Source: Propionibacteriaceae bacterium (GTDB lineage: Bacteria; Actinomycetota; Actinomycetes; Propionibacteriales; Propionibacteriaceae). From it: a stretch of DNA of 34,902 bases. Of this stretch, positions 34,845 to 34,902 are shown piece by piece (positions within the stretch are counted from its first letter, which is position 1; each line of letters opens with the position of its first letter). The notes beneath the pieces are model-generated. The model had not been told where the DNA came from. It saw only the letters and a program-made list of their open reading frames with translations, and did not search any database. The position numbers were made by a program, and so were the translations under genes. Location of the stretch: contig JADLEH010000025.1 in assembly GCA_020846255.1 (NCBI GenBank), forward strand, positions 1 to 34,902, in the 5' to 3' direction.

Positions 34845-34902
34845 CCCCGTCCTCTGGACCCGGCCTCGATCCCGCCGCCACCCCCGCAAGCTGTGAGTTT
34901 CC
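34845..34902. other. Short non-coding tail of the window
   Basis: These 58 bases after the Kelch-like gene show no gene start, strong hairpin or repeat. The next gene lies outside the window. Confidence 0.4.

Overview
The window is about 35 kb of very GC-rich DNA with tightly packed genes, frequent GTG starts, GTGA stop/start overlaps and several start codons six or seven bases after a TANNNT box (candidate leaderless transcripts). These traits, with the rpsF-ssb-rpsR-rplI cluster, a DUF3152 protein, a GT87 mannosyltransferase-like protein, a SigE-family sigma factor and an MprAB-like two-component system, point to a chromosomal segment of an actinobacterium. The pta-ackA pair and a lactate permease/D-lactate dehydrogenase operon suggest the Propionibacteriaceae or a relative; that assignment is inference. 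I found no tRNA, rRNA, CRISPR array, insertion sequence or prophage.

Layout. 1-83: a hairpin and three DnaA-box-like nonamers. 84-1454 (-): GT87-like membrane glycosyltransferase. 1561-7922 (-): pta-ackA-lacZ, an apparent operon joining acetate/ATP formation to a GH2 beta-galactosidase. 8017-9262 (-): endonuclease IV and an ACT-domain protein, divergent from a long-chain acyl-CoA synthetase (9388-11172, +). 11173-11526: no recognisable gene. 11527-15536 (+): a small stand-alone HTH protein, then an HTH + nSTAND NTPase + transmembrane + WD40 gene whose frame is broken by one amber codon at 11994-11996. 15551-17047 (-): secreted peptidase-like protein with three Ig-like repeats. 17304-18976 (+): rpsF-ssb-rpsR-rplI with leader hairpins and a terminator. 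19107-19934 (+): DUF3152 protein with a destroyed HExxH motif.

19959-26067 is a lactate-utilisation module: a FadR-type GntR regulator diverges from lactate permease, a flavin/Fe-S D-lactate dehydrogenase (stop/start overlap) and a cysteine hydrolase. The divergent promoter region carries a perfect TTGT-N3-ACAA site, the operator type of this regulator family. Lactate oxidised to pyruvate could feed the Pta-AckA route encoded in the same window.

26202-29265 (-) holds a two-component system, a low-molecular-weight tyrosine phosphatase and a small holin-4-like membrane protein. Then come ornithine carbamoyltransferase (29327-30322, +), a MarR regulator co-transcribed with an unrecognised 318-residue protein (30315-31728, -), a Gfo/Idh/MocA oxidoreductase (31857-32903, +) and a SigE-family sigma factor overlapping a membrane-anchored Kelch-like protein (32963-34844, +).

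The most unusual locus is the HTH / HTH-nSTAND-WD40 pair at 11.5-15.5 kb, where the amber codon splits an otherwise well-preserved STAND protein. The second is the DUF3152 protein that has lost its zinc-protease residues.
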